Shown in pieces: positions 10,325-18,839 of a stretch of 64,000 bases of DNA. Position 1 is the first letter of the stretch. Each line of letters begins with the position of its first letter. Origin of the DNA: Solwaraspora sp. WMMA2065 (GTDB lineage: Bacteria; Actinomycetota; Actinomycetes; Mycobacteriales; Micromonosporaceae); the NCBI RefSeq assembly GCF_030345075.1, contig NZ_CP128361.1, positions 2,356,001 to 2,420,000 on the forward strand. The letters are read 5' to 3'. Both the position numbers and the translations under genes were made by a program. The notes below the pieces were generated by a model, which saw only the letters and a list, made by a program, of their open reading frames with translations, ran no database searches and had not been told where the DNA came from.

Positions 10325-11788
10325 TCAGCGGACGAACGGCTCCAGCATCATCGCGGCCGCCTGCAGCCATGCCTGCCGCGTCTCCGGCTGCAACTGCACG
10401 TACTCGATCGACGACCCGGTTTCCAGGGCCGGGTCGTAGGGCACCACGGCCACCGCCCGGGTCCGGGTGGCGAAGTGCCGGCGCAGGTCGTCGAGCAACG
10501 GCATCGGCCCCGGACTCGGGCAGGACAGCAAGGTCACCGCGTTGCGCACCAGGTCGCCCATGCCGACATCGTCCAGCAGGTCCAGCATCCAGTCCGCGGT
10601 GAACGCCGCGTCCTCCCGGGGCACGCAGGTGACCACCAGCTGATCGGCGGCCTGCAGGACGGTCTGCCAGTTGGCGCTCTCCACGTTGTTGCCGGTGTCC
10701 ACACAGATCACGTCGTGGGTCCGGCGGAGCAGCTCCAGCACCCGCCGGACGGTGTGCGGGTCGAGCCGCTGCGCGAACCGAGGGCTCTCCTCACCGGCGA
10801 GTACGTCGTACGAGCCGTCGGAGGCGTGCCGGAGGTAGTCGTCGAGCCGGTCGGTCAGCTCGTAGCCGTGCGAGCCCTCGATCTCCACCAGATCGGAGAT
10901 CAGATGGCGGATGGTCCGGGCATGACGGGCGCTGCCGGCCCGCAGTCCGAGCGTGCCGCGCAGTTCGTTGTCGTCCCAGGCGAGCACCCCACGGCCACGG
11001 ACGCTACCGATCGTCGCCGCAGCGAGCACGGTCGCCGTCGTCTTGTGCACCCCGCCCTTCGGATTGGCGAACGCCAGCACCCGCGGTATGCCGAGGTTGC
11101 GACGCAGGATGCCGGTGGCCCGGTCGACCTCCGCGTCGGGCCGGCTCTCCCGCCACTCGATCCGTGCCGGGTATCCGCCACCGCCGTCCGGGCCCGGCGG
11201 GTACCCCGGCCCCGGCCCAGGTCCGCCCCGGCGCGGCGGCTCGGCGGCCGGCGGGTAGCCGCCGACCTCGGGGCCGCCCGGGAAGCCCTGTTCCGATGGT
11301 GGCGGCACACTCGGGCGCACCGGCCGAGCGGCCCGGTCCGCAGGGTGGCCGGGCATCACCGGATAGCCGGGCGGGTAGCCACCCGGGGCGGCCGGAGCCG
11401 GCGGCGGCGCCAGGGCGGCGTACCGTCCGGCGGCCGGCGCCGGCGGTCCCTGGTCGGCCGGATAGCCATGATCAGCCGGATCGGCGGGATAGCCGGGGTG
11501 GCCGAGGGTCGAGGGGTGACCGGGACCGGCCGGATGGCCGGAGTCGCCCATCCAACTGCCACCGGTGGAATGCCCCGGCTCCGGATGGTGACCCGGCACC
11601 TGCGCGATGCCGTTGGGCACCTGGGCCGTGCCGCGACCATTCTCCCGCGACCGGGGCGCCGCCCCGTTGGGGTCCGCCACCTCAGGCTGCTCACCGGTAC
11701 GGCCACCGAGGCGTGCCCGGTCGAGCAGCGCGCGCCAGCGCGGCGCTGGTTCGGCAGGCCGGCCCCAGCCGGACTCGGTGCCCTCCAC
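10325..11788 (-). CDS. ParA/MinD-family ATPase with long Pro/Gly-rich N-terminal region
   Basis: A 487-residue protein. Residues 1-220 are disordered, rich in Pro, Gly, Tyr and His with repeated GHP/GYP motifs. A deviant Walker A, NPKGGVHKTT, follows, then a switch-like DNELRGTLG and a Walker B-like VICVDTGNN. The closest general architecture I know is the EspI type of type VII secretion ATPases and other proline-rich MinD-like proteins; the link is only architectural. GTG 11788 follows GGGAGGG. The upstream gene, 211 bp away, is a membrane protein with a secreted domain, so the pair may act at the envelope. A role in chromosome segregation is unlikely because no parB neighbours it. Confidence 0.75.
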   Translation of the reverse strand: MEGTESGWGRPAEPAPRWRALLDRARLGGRTGEQPEVADPNGAAPRSRENGRGTAQVPNGIAQVPGHHPEPGHSTGGSWMGDSGHPAGPGHPSTLGHPGYPADPADHGYPADQGPPAPAAGRYAALAPPPAPAAPGGYPPGYPVMPGHPADRAARPVRPSVPPPSEQGFPGGPEVGGYPPAAEPPRRGGPGPGPGYPPGPDGGGGYPARIEWRESRPDAEVDRATGILRRNLGIPRVLAFANPKGGVHKTTATVLAAATIGSVRGRGVLAWDDNELRGTLGLRAGSARHARTIRHLISDLVEIEGSHGYELTDRLDDYLRHASDGSYDVLAGEESPRFAQRLDPHTVRRVLELLRRTHDVICVDTGNNVESANWQTVLQAADQLVVTCVPREDAAFTADWMLDLLDDVGMGDLVRNAVTLLSCPSPGPMPLLDDLRRHFATRTRAVAVVPYDPALETGSSIEYVQLQPETRQAWLQAAAMMLEPFVR

Positions 11789-11832
11789 GGCTCGCCCTCC
11801 CAGCGCTATCGGTCCCCGCCTGACAGGCTACG

Positions 11833-11862
11833 AAGCTAGACCTGTTCAGGCCACACCGCCAA
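11833..11862 (-). promoter_or_regulatory. Candidate promoter of the ParA-like gene
   Basis: On the minus strand TTGGCG (11862-11857), an 18-base spacer and TAGCTT (11838-11833) form a reasonable -35/-10 pair, giving a leader of about 38 nt before GTG 11788. A short dyad CCTGAACAGG lies inside the spacer. The rest of 11789-11999 holds no gene that I can support. Confidence 0.4.
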
Positions 11863-11999
11863 AGGCCCGTTGTTCGGCCCGACCGGCCATCTCTACCGGA
11901 CTCCCCCGGTCCGGTCACCGCAGCCGTCACCCGACGAGGAGCGTGGCGGCACCGGGGGTAGCGTACGGAACCGGGACACCGGTGGTCGATACCGGCCCG

Positions 12000-13256
12000 C
12001 TACCAAGATTCACCGGTGGGGTGCCCCGGGCAGACCGGCGGTCCGCCGGTGGCCGGCGACGCGCCGGTCGGTGACGGGGTACAGCCGGACGGCGTGCCAG
12101 CCGTCGCGGCCGGACGGCCCGGCCCGTTGGTCGACCGGCCCGCCGGGGCCGGGGTCGGGCGCCCCGACCCCGCCGGCGACGGGTCAGCCCTACCTGCCGG
12201 GTTTCCCGGACCGACCGGCGACGTGTCGACACCGTCCCGGCCGCCGTCGTCGGCGTCCGGGGCGGAATCGGCGCTGCCCGGGGTGGACTCACGGTCGGGT
12301 GCGGAACTGGTCCGCCCAGCTGACCCCGCGTCCGGGTCGCCGTCGGTCGCCGGAGCAACACTGGTCGGGCCGCCGCCGACCTTGGTGTCGGCCGCACCGC
12401 CCGGCTCGGCGGCCGGAACATCGAACGGCAACCCGCTGCTGGTGAGCGCGGCGTCGCCGACCGGCACCACCTCGTCGTACTCAGGTAGCGGAGGCAGGAA
12501 CACCGCCCGGTCCAGGCGGCGGACCTCGGGCGCCGGATCGACGACCCGGATCTCGGCCAGGCGGGCCAGCCTGCGCAGATCGACCGGGACGCCCTGCACC
12601 ACCGCCGCGAACACGCAGGCGCAATGGTCACGGTAGGCGGCGGCCTCGGCGGTGGCCACCCGGGCACCCTTGTCGTAGGCCAGCCACTGGTCAAGATCGG
12701 CTGCCCGGCCGAGTTCGGCGACCCGGCGTCGGTAGTCGGTCGCCTGCCTGCTCTTGCGCTCGGCGACCTGTTCCATCCCGGTCAGCACGTCCTCGGGCAG
12801 CTGAAAGGCCGGCATCCGGATCACCTGGGTCTTCTCCCGTCCCAGCGGAACCCGGGTGTACACCTCCACGGCAGACACTCCGGACAGGACAGCGGCGAGC
12901 CGGTCGGGTGCCAGATACCCGTTGAAGGTTGCCAGGGCGTAGTTGTCGCCGGTCGACCCGGCAGGTGCCGGACCCTCCGGCAAGGTGGCCAGCTCGCCGC
13001 GTACCGCCCGGAGGTAGTCCGGTATGGACTCACCCTCGGCTACTCCCACCTGCACGACGTCGTCCACCGCGCGAACGGCGCCGTCGTCGTGATCCACCGC
13101 CCAGACGGCGGCGACCAGCACCGCGCTGATCGACACCCCGGCCACCCCGGCGAGCAACTGGGGACGGACCGGTCGCTGCGCGAGCCGGACGGCAGCGTCC
13201 GCCAGGACCGGCAGCAGCCGTCGGTCGATTCGCCGCAACAGGTCGCCGGCACGCAC
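12000..13256 (-). CDS. Single-pass membrane protein with extracytoplasmic domain and Pro/Ser-rich tail
   Basis: A 418-residue protein. A basic N terminus is followed by one TM segment (about residues 30-52, LLAGVAGVSISAVLVAAVWA). An alpha/beta extracytoplasmic region runs to about residue 285. The last 130 residues are disordered and very rich in Pro, Gly, Ser and Thr, as in wall-spanning linkers. I do not recognise the family. GTG 13256 was chosen because AAAGGGGAG precedes it at a good distance. It lies 59 bp after rluD and 211 bp before the ParA-like ATPase, so a sensor or assembly pair with that ATPase is possible. Confidence 0.7.
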   Translation of the reverse strand: MRAGDLLRRIDRRLLPVLADAAVRLAQRPVRPQLLAGVAGVSISAVLVAAVWAVDHDDGAVRAVDDVVQVGVAEGESIPDYLRAVRGELATLPEGPAPAGSTGDNYALATFNGYLAPDRLAAVLSGVSAVEVYTRVPLGREKTQVIRMPAFQLPEDVLTGMEQVAERKSRQATDYRRRVAELGRAADLDQWLAYDKGARVATAEAAAYRDHCACVFAAVVQGVPVDLRRLARLAEIRVVDPAPEVRRLDRAVFLPPLPEYDEVVPVGDAALTSSGLPFDVPAAEPGGAADTKVGGGPTSVAPATDGDPDAGSAGRTSSAPDRESTPGSADSAPDADDGGRDGVDTSPVGPGNPAGRADPSPAGSGRPTPAPAGRSTNGPGRPAATAGTPSGCTPSPTGASPATGGPPVCPGHPTGESW

Positions 13257-13315
13257 GGGCGACTCCCCTTTCCCGATGGCGGGTGGACGCTGAGTGACCG
13301 CGTGTTCGCCGGCTC

Positions 13316-14257
13316 TCAATCGCCGAGCACGGCCAGGGCACGCTTCAAGTCGTCAGGGTAGTCGCTGTGGAAGCGAACTTCCTCCGCCGTACGGGGGTGT
13401 AGGAAACTGAGCGCACGGGCATGCAACCACTGGCGGGTCAGTCCGAGTCGGACGGCGAGTGTCGGATCCGCACCGTACGTCAGGTCACCTACGCACGGGT
13501 GCCGCAGCGCGGAGAAGTGCACCCGGATCTGGTGGGTACGGCCGGTCTCCAGGCGGATGTCGACCAGACTGGCGGCAGGGAAGGCCTCGACCGTCTCGTA
13601 GTGGGTGACGCTCGGCTTGCCACCCGAGACCACCGCCCACCGGTAGTCGTGGGTGGGATGGCGGTCGATCGGGGCGTCGATGGTCCCGCGCAGCGGGTCG
13701 AGGTGCCCCTGCACGACGGCGTGATAGCGCTTGTCCACCTCGCGTTCCTTGAACGCGCGTTTGAGCACCGAGTACGCGTGCTCGCTCTTGGCCACCACCA
13801 TCAGGCCGCTGGTGCCGACGTCGAGCCGGTGCACGATGCCCTGGCGTTCGGCCGCGCCACTGGTCGCGATGGTGTGACCGGCCGCCGCCAGACCGGCCAG
13901 CACGGTCGGGCCGGTCCACCCGGGGCTCGGGTGCGCCGCCACGCCCACCGGCTTGTCCACCACGACGATGTCCTCGTCGGCGTACTCGACCCGCAGTCCG
14001 TCGACCGGTTGGGCGATCACCACCGGAGCCGTGACGGGCGCCGGCAGGACCACCTCCAGCCAGGCGCCGGCACTCACCCGGTCGGACTTGTGCCGGGTGA
14101 CCCCGTCCACCTCGGCGTCGCCGGACTCCACCAGCGCGGCGGCCGCGGTGCGGGACAGTCCGAACAGCCGGGAGACAGCCTGATCGAGCCGGGTGCCGTC
14201 GAGCCCATCGGGCACCGGCAGCGACCGTCGCTCCCCATGGCGGGCAGGTGTGGTCAA
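13316..14257 (-). CDS. rluD: 23S rRNA pseudouridine synthase, RluD family
   Basis: It isomerises uridines in large-subunit rRNA. The 313-residue protein has an N-terminal S4 RNA-binding domain ([20 protein letters not shown]). The catalytic domain contains [17 protein letters not shown], whose Asp is the nucleophile, and the [15 protein letters not shown] motif. The start is TTG 14257, overlapping the lspA stop (TTGA) and preceded by AAAGGTGG, so it is translationally coupled to lspA. The lspA-rluD order is common in actinobacteria and firmicutes. Exact target positions cannot be read from sequence. Confidence 0.93.
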   Translation of the reverse strand: MTTPARHGERRSLPVPDGLDGTRLDQAVSRLFGLSRTAAAALVESGDAEVDGVTRHKSDRVSAGAWLEVVLPAPVTAPVVIAQPVDGLRVEYADEDIVVVDKPVGVAAHPSPGWTGPTVLAGLAAAGHTIATSGAAERQGIVHRLDVGTSGLMVVAKSEHAYSVLKRAFKEREVDKRYHAVVQGHLDPLRGTIDAPIDRHPTHDYRWAVVSGGKPSVTHYETVEAFPAASLVDIRLETGRTHQIRVHFSALRHPCVGDLTYGADPTLAVRLGLTRQWLHARALSFLHPRTAEEVRFHSDYPDDLKRALAVLGD

Positions 14258-14778
14258 CGGTCCACCTTTCCGGACAGCCGGCGGCCGTCGCGCTGTCGGC
14301 CGGTCAGTTCCAGCAGTACGGCGAGGAGTACGCCGACGACCAACGCGCTGTCGGCCACATTGAAGATCGGGAAGACCTGGCCGTACGGGTGGAAGACGCT
14401 GAACATGTCCACCACGTGGCCGAGGAGGGGTCCGGGGGCGCGGAACATCCGGTCCAGGAAGTTGCCGAGCGCCCCACCGAGGATCAGCCCGAGCGCCACC
14501 GCCCAGGGCAGCGACCGCAGCCCTCTGGTCAACCAGCCGATCCAGCCGACGACCGCCACGGTGACCAGCGGGAATATCCAGGTGTAGTCGGATCCGAGGC
14601 TGAACGCCGCACCACTGTTGCGGATCAGCGTCAGGTAGAGGGCACCACCCAGCAGGCGGACCGGTTCCCGGTCGGTGAGGGCGCTGATCGCCCACTGTTT
14701 CGCGCCGAGGTCGACGAGCAGTGCCGCCGCCGCGACCAGGGCGAAGACCCACAGCGCACGTCGGCCGGTGCCCGTCAC
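14254..14778 (-). CDS. lspA: Lipoprotein signal peptidase
   Basis: This aspartic protease removes signal peptides from prolipoproteins in the membrane. Four TM segments are visible, with the catalytic boxes [11 protein letters not shown] and FNVADSAL, and NSGAAFSLG in the first loop. The GTG at 14778 gives 174 residues but has no clear Shine-Dalgarno. In the same frame a CTG at 14877 sits four bases after GAAGGGAGAGG and would add 33 disordered Pro/Gly/Asp residues, as many actinobacterial LspA proteins carry. The true start may therefore be the CTG. It is coupled to rluD downstream. Confidence 0.94.
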   Translation of the reverse strand: MTGTGRRALWVFALVAAAALLVDLGAKQWAISALTDREPVRLLGGALYLTLIRNSGAAFSLGSDYTWIFPLVTVAVVGWIGWLTRGLRSLPWAVALGLILGGALGNFLDRMFRAPGPLLGHVVDMFSVFHPYGQVFPIFNVADSALVVGVLLAVLLELTGRQRDGRRLSGKVDR

Positions 14779-14933
14779 CGGCGAGCCGGTGACGGGCGTG
14801 CCATCGCCCCCAGGTGCTGGCGGGGCGTCGCCACCGGCGTTCGGAACGTCCGGGCGCGGATCGCTGTCGGCGGACAGACGCCTCTCCCTTCTCAGTGGAG
14901 CGGCTCGCCCACGTCGGGCCCGTCACCGCCCGG

Positions 14934-15500
14934 CTAGCGCCGCTCCTCGATCTGCTTGCAGGACACGCAGAGGGTGGCCGAGGGGAAGGCGGCGAGCCGC
15001 TCGACCGGAATGTCCGTGCCGCACCGCTCACACCAGCCGTAGTTGCCCTCGTCCAGCCGCTCCAGCGCCCGCTCCACCTGGTTGATGCGGTCCAGGATGC
15101 TCCTGGCGAGGGAAATCTCCTGCTCCCGCTCGAACGTCTTGGTGCCGGTGTCGGCCTGGTCGTCGCCGGCCGAGTCGGTCAGCCGTTCCCGCTGCAGCTC
15201 GGTGATCTCGCTCAGCGTCTGATCATACTCGGCTCGCAACTCGTCCCGACGGGCCTGCAGGGCAATCTGGATCTTGGTGGTCTCGGCCGCGCTGCGCGGT
15301 GCCCGGGCCACTCGTCCGCGGGCGGCGGTCTTCGTGTCGGCTGGCTTCGCCATCGTCGCTCCCTCGGCCGCGTCACCCGCGGCGATCGGCAGTGCCTGTA
15401 CGGGATCCTCCGGCGTCGGCAGGCCGGACGGTACGCGGCGCGGCGTCGTGGACGGGGTCACCCGACCCGTCCGGCGCCTCGCTTCCGTCAGCTCGGCCAT
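14934..15500 (-). CDS. TraR/DksA family zinc-finger regulator
   Basis: These proteins bind in or near the RNA polymerase secondary channel. The 188-residue form has a disordered basic N-terminal 80 residues, a coiled coil (about 85-145, [20 protein letters not shown]), and a C4 zinc finger with Cys 157, 160, 178 and 181 (CERC and CVSC). The start is ATG 15500, after TTTGGGGGC; a later ATG at [13 protein letters not shown] is possible. A promoter with good boxes lies 60-90 bp upstream. In actinobacteria a gene of this type usually sits near lspA, as here. Whether it responds to ppGpp is not shown by the sequence. Confidence 0.9.
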   Translation of the reverse strand: MAELTEARRRTGRVTPSTTPRRVPSGLPTPEDPVQALPIAAGDAAEGATMAKPADTKTAARGRVARAPRSAAETTKIQIALQARRDELRAEYDQTLSEITELQRERLTDSAGDDQADTGTKTFEREQEISLARSILDRINQVERALERLDEGNYGWCERCGTDIPVERLAAFPSATLCVSCKQIEERR

Positions 15501-15561
15501 GCTGCCCCCAAAGCACAAAACGGGCGTACAACGGGTCCGTTGCACACTCCGGAGATTCGCA

Positions 15562-15590
15562 AGGATACGGAACGTGAAGACATCCGACAA
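15562..15590 (-). promoter_or_regulatory. Promoter of the DksA-like gene
   Basis: On the minus strand TTGTCG (15590-15585), a 17-base spacer and TATCCT (15567-15562) make a good sigma-A-type promoter. The predicted start near 15555 gives a leader of about 55 nt. A perfect small hairpin, CAACGG-AC-CCGTTG (15542-15529), lies in that leader. The rest of the spacer, 15591-15773, holds nothing I can support. Confidence 0.55.
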
Positions 15591-15773
15591 CAATGGCACA
15601 GCTTTCGTCCGGTGATGCACCGATTTGACTGGCCAGCTTGAGCGGCAGGGGACGGTGGCGGGGCACAGGCCGGCATATCACCCAAGAAGGACATTCGCCG
15701 GGCCTCATCGAGGAAGCGCGCGACGTGGTCGAGGTGTCGGCGCTCGGCCGTTTCATCCGTCCCGCAGACGTCT

Positions 15774-16133
15774 TCAGCCGTCCCGCAGACGTCGCAGCCG
15801 AGCGTCCAGCACCTCAGCCTCGTCGGCGGTCACGGTGTCCACCTTGAACAGCTTGTCCCGACTGGCGGCACCCGCCCGTAGCGTGATCCGCCGGGTAGGC
15901 ACCTCGAGCGCAGCCGCGAGCGCATGCCGGGCCGCCTCCGTCGCACGACCGTCCACCGCCGGGGCAGTGACCGCGACGACCAGCGCTGGTCCCTGTGAGC
16001 CGGGGTGGCAACCACCGATCCGGGCCCGGGAGGCGCCGGGCTTGACCCGGACGGCGACCACCAGGTCGGTCTCCGGACGCCCGCCGGCACCGGCGGCCGG
16101 CCGGGTGGGCCGGCGGCTGCTCGAACGGGACAT
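15774..16133 (-). CDS. DUF167 (YggU) family protein
   Basis: A 119-residue protein with the DUF167 features: VAVRVKPGASRARIGG near the start, VAVTAPAVDGRATEAA in the middle and ASRDKLFKVD toward the end. The family fold is known; its function is not, though it often neighbours yggT and yggS, as it does here. The 3' end lies in a short duplication, in which GCCGTCCCGCAGACGTC is repeated with slight change (about 15757-15792), partly in the coding region. Start ATG 16133. Confidence 0.85.
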   Translation of the reverse strand: MSRSSSRRPTRPAAGAGGRPETDLVVAVRVKPGASRARIGGCHPGSQGPALVVAVTAPAVDGRATEAARHALAAALEVPTRRITLRAGAASRDKLFKVDTVTADEAEVLDARLRRLRDG

Positions 16134-16151
16134 GAACCGAACGCCGCCTGT

Positions 16152-16724
16152 TCAGACGCGGCCGGACTCGGCCAGCAGGGTCCGGTTCGGCTGGCAGAGC
16201 CCACAAGGCGTGAATCCGAGCTCCAGGGCCTCGCGCACCGGCAGCGGCTCACCGTCCCTGGCCACCAGATACAGGCAGCTCGCCAGGTGGTAACGAGGCC
16301 GTCCGTCGACCACGATCACTTCGGCATCGAGCCCGGCGAGCCGGGCGTGATCGGTCTCACCCGTCTCCTCGACCGCTGGCTCGTCGGGCGGGTCGTCGTC
16401 GGCCGCCCCGCCGCCGAGATGGTCATCGGCCGGATCGGTCGGCTGCCGACCGACCGGCGCGGCGGATGACCATTGACCGGCCCCCTGTACCGGATCGGGG
16501 TCAACGCCGAACTCCGGACGGGACAGCGGCTCCGGGTCGACCGAGCCGACGCGTCCGCCCCCTGCTCGGGCCGCAGCGGCCTGCCTGGCACCGACCACGA
16601 GAGCAACCGCCGCGAGCAGACTGGCGACGATCGAGCCGACCAGCAGCAGGCTGGACCCGCTCGCCAGGCCGAGCACAAGCAGGGTGACGGCGACGAGGAT
16701 GAGCACCAGACTTGCCACTATCAC
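16152..16724 (-). CDS. Two-TM protein with C-terminal Cys/His cluster
   Basis: A 190-residue protein. Two adjacent hydrophobic segments (about 2-22 and 26-44) are followed by an acidic disordered linker. A C-terminal domain of about 60 residues carries H-x3-C-x23-C-x2-C, with YHLASCLYL and GFTPCGLCQP visible. The motif resembles the small metal-binding domain found in Ada N termini and at the C ends of some nucleases, so metal binding is a reasonable inference. No enzyme motif is present. It sits 18 bp from the DUF167 gene and 52 bp downstream of divIVA, in the same direction. Confidence 0.7.
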   Translation of the reverse strand: MIVASLVLILVAVTLLVLGLASGSSLLLVGSIVASLLAAVALVVGARQAAAARAGGGRVGSVDPEPLSRPEFGVDPDPVQGAGQWSSAAPVGRQPTDPADDHLGGGAADDDPPDEPAVEETGETDHARLAGLDAEVIVVDGRPRYHLASCLYLVARDGEPLPVREALELGFTPCGLCQPNRTLLAESGRV

Positions 16725-16776
16725 GGCTCACCCCCGCCGCATCGTTGCTGACGTACCCCCCGCGAGAGGCTCGGCC

Positions 16777-17583
16777 TCAGCGGCCGGCCTCCAGCGCACC
16801 GGACCGGCCACCGCCGTAGGAGCTGGCCAGGCCGGCGGTCGCCAGACCACCACCGCCCGAAGCGGAGCGACCGCCCTCGACCCGCCCCATCTCGGCCTCG
16901 AGGCCCTGCCCGCGACCGTCCAGGTCGCGCAGCTGGCTCTCCAGGTACGCCTTGAGCCGGGTGCGGTACTCCCGCTCGAACTGCTTGAGCTCCTCGATGT
17001 GCTTCTGCAGCGCGGTGCGCTTGGCGTCCAGGCCACCCATCGCCTCCTGGTGGCGCTGTCGCGCGTCCCGCTCCAGCGCGTCGGCCTTGGCCCGCGCCTC
17101 GCGGGTGACCTCCTCGGCCTTGGTGCGGGCGTCGGTAAGCAGCTTGTCCGCTTCCCGGCGGGCGTCGGAGACGTGGTCGTCCGCCGTCCGCTGGGCCATC
17201 ATCAGCACCCGCAGCGCCTGCTGCTCGCCGTCGCCGCCGCCACCGACGGCCGGGCCACCGGCCGACCTGACCTGCTCCAGCTCGGCCTGCATGGCACGGG
17301 CGGCCTGCTCGGCGGCGGCCTTGTCCCGCTGTACGCGGTCGAGCTGGGCCTTCATGTCGTTGAGCTCCGCCGCGAGACGCGGGTCGGCGCCCGGGCCCGC
17401 CGGCCCGCCACGGCCGCCGCGCTCCACCTGGGCGCGTAGCTCGTTGTTCTCCTCGATCAGACGGGCGAGCTCACGCTCGACCTCGTCCAGGAAGGCGTCG
17501 ACCTCCTCCTCGTCGTACCCCCGCTTGCCGATCGGAGGCTTTTTGAAGGCGACGTTGTGGACGTCGGCCGGGGTTAGCGGCAT
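16777..17583 (-). CDS. divIVA: DivIVA/Wag31 polar growth scaffold
   Basis: It recruits wall synthesis to cell poles and septa by sensing membrane curvature. The conserved N-terminal membrane-binding domain reads PLTPADVHNVAFKKPPIGKR and continues DEEEVDAFLDEVEREL. A Gly-rich hinge (about 55-65) and a long coiled coil (about 70-235) follow, ending in a Gly/Ser-rich tail. At 268 residues it is typical of actinobacteria. The start codon follows GAGGAG. It lies 40 bp after yggT in the sepF-yggT-divIVA order usual in the phylum. Confidence 0.95.
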   Translation of the reverse strand: MPLTPADVHNVAFKKPPIGKRGYDEEEVDAFLDEVERELARLIEENNELRAQVERGGRGGPAGPGADPRLAAELNDMKAQLDRVQRDKAAAEQAARAMQAELEQVRSAGGPAVGGGGDGEQQALRVLMMAQRTADDHVSDARREADKLLTDARTKAEEVTREARAKADALERDARQRHQEAMGGLDAKRTALQKHIEELKQFEREYRTRLKAYLESQLRDLDGRGQGLEAEMGRVEGGRSASGGGGLATAGLASSYGGGRSGALEAGR

Positions 17584-17623
17584 CGAAACTCCTCGGGTCA
17601 GTTGCGGCCGCGTAGCGCGCCGG

Positions 17624-17977
17624 TCAGTTGGTTGCCCTGATCAGCGGCTCCACCACGAACGTGATCAGCACGAACAGGATAACCAGGAGCACAAGGGAGG
17701 CCAGGTCGAAGCTCACGGTACCAATTCGCAGTGGTGGGATCACCCGCCTCAACGCCTTAAGGGGGGGATCAGTGACGCTCCACACCGATTCCAATCCGGC
17801 TGCGGCACCCCGACCGGGTTGCCAGCGTCGACCGTACTGAAGCACCGCGCTCAGGACAAACCTCGCCAACAGGGTGAGCAGAAAGACATACAACAGCAGA
17901 TACAGGACTTGGAACAAGATCGACAACACGGCAGGCGAGATCCTCAGGTCAGGGCTAGCCCAGGCTGAAAAATCCAC
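17624..17977 (-). CDS. yggT: YggT family membrane protein
   Basis: A small membrane protein with two hydrophobic blocks (about 15-40 and 85-112 of 117 residues) around PPLKALRRVIPPLRIG, the YggT signature. The family is linked by context to division and osmotic tolerance; no biochemical role is established. GTG 17977 overlaps sepF by 23 bases. A GTG at 17929 (LSILFQVLYLLL) would give the more usual short N terminus, so the start is uncertain. It is followed by divIVA. Confidence 0.88.
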   Translation of the reverse strand: MDFSAWASPDLRISPAVLSILFQVLYLLLYVFLLTLLARFVLSAVLQYGRRWQPGRGAAAGLESVWSVTDPPLKALRRVIPPLRIGTVSFDLASLVLLVILFVLITFVVEPLIRATN

Positions 17978-18653
17978 CCTCGGCTATCTTGGCCTTGTCC
18001 TCCGCGGTGACCTGGACGTTGGCCGGTGAGAGCAGAAACACCCGGTTGGTGACGCGTTCGATCGTACCGCGCAGACCGAACGCCAGACCGGCAGCGAAAT
18101 CAACCAGACGGCGGGCGTCTGCCTCATCCATCTCGGTGAGGTTGATGATCACCGGCGTGCCGTCGCGGAAGTGCTCCCCGATCGTCCGGGCCTCCCGGTA
18201 GGTGGTCGGGTGCAGCGTGGTGATCTGGTACCGCTGCTCCTCCTCGGCGACGACCATCCGCTCCCGCACCGCAGGCTGCGGCGCAAGAGCCAGGTTGTCC
18301 CTGGTCGGGTAGCTGGCCGACGCAGCCTCGGCACCGGCCCGGGTGATCGATCGCACACTGGCGCGCTCGCCCCGGTCCGGATCCGGACCCCGGTGCTCCC
18401 GCTCAGCGGCCCGGTGCTCCCGCTCGGCGGCCCGGGCCTGCAGCCGCTCCGACGGCCGCAGCCGCTCCACCGGTGGCCGCGCGCGTGGTGGCGGGTCGTC
18501 CGGCTCCTCGTCGTCAGCGAACTCGTCAGCATACCTACTGTCACGATAGCGCGACTCTCGGTAGCCACCCTTGTCGTAGCCGTCGTCGTAGCCCTGGTCG
18601 TCGTCCTCCTCGACCAGGCCTAGCCAAACCCCCGCTTTGCGCAGTGCACCCAT
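17955..18653 (-). CDS. sepF: SepF, FtsZ membrane anchor
   Basis: It polymerises and tethers FtsZ to the membrane, replacing FtsA, which actinobacteria lack. The 232-residue protein begins GALRKAGVWLGLVEEDDD, the amphipathic membrane-binding helix. An acidic and Arg-rich linker follows, then the SepF core (about 145-225) with TYREARTIGEHFRDGTPVI and TEMDEADARRLVDFAAGLAF. ATG 18653 was chosen because GGAGGGG precedes it and the family starts this way. Upstream, 18654-18839 contains no gene; a 10-bp palindrome CACTGCAGTG lies near 18714. Confidence 0.95.
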   Translation of the reverse strand: MGALRKAGVWLGLVEEDDDQGYDDGYDKGGYRESRYRDSRYADEFADDEEPDDPPPRARPPVERLRPSERLQARAAEREHRAAEREHRGPDPDRGERASVRSITRAGAEAASASYPTRDNLALAPQPAVRERMVVAEEEQRYQITTLHPTTYREARTIGEHFRDGTPVIINLTEMDEADARRLVDFAAGLAFGLRGTIERVTNRVFLLSPANVQVTAEDKAKIAEGGFFSLG

Positions 18654-18839
18654 GCCGCGCCCCTCCGTCCGCCGTGCGGCACGCGCCCCCGCCGTGCCAC
18701 TGTCGCGCGTGAACACTGCAGTGCCCACCGGTCCGAGCCGGCTCCCCGCCATGACCGGTGCGCGGTCACGGACGTCGACCCCCGACGACGGGGAGTCCGG
18801 CTCAAACAACACTGATGTAGTTTGGTATCCGCCGCCAGG

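Noticed and set aside
11300-11700. Repeat-like DNA that could be read as a CRISPR or satellite
   Set aside because: The repeats are short codon-level GHP/GYP units in the disordered head of the ParA-like protein. There are no spacers of constant size.
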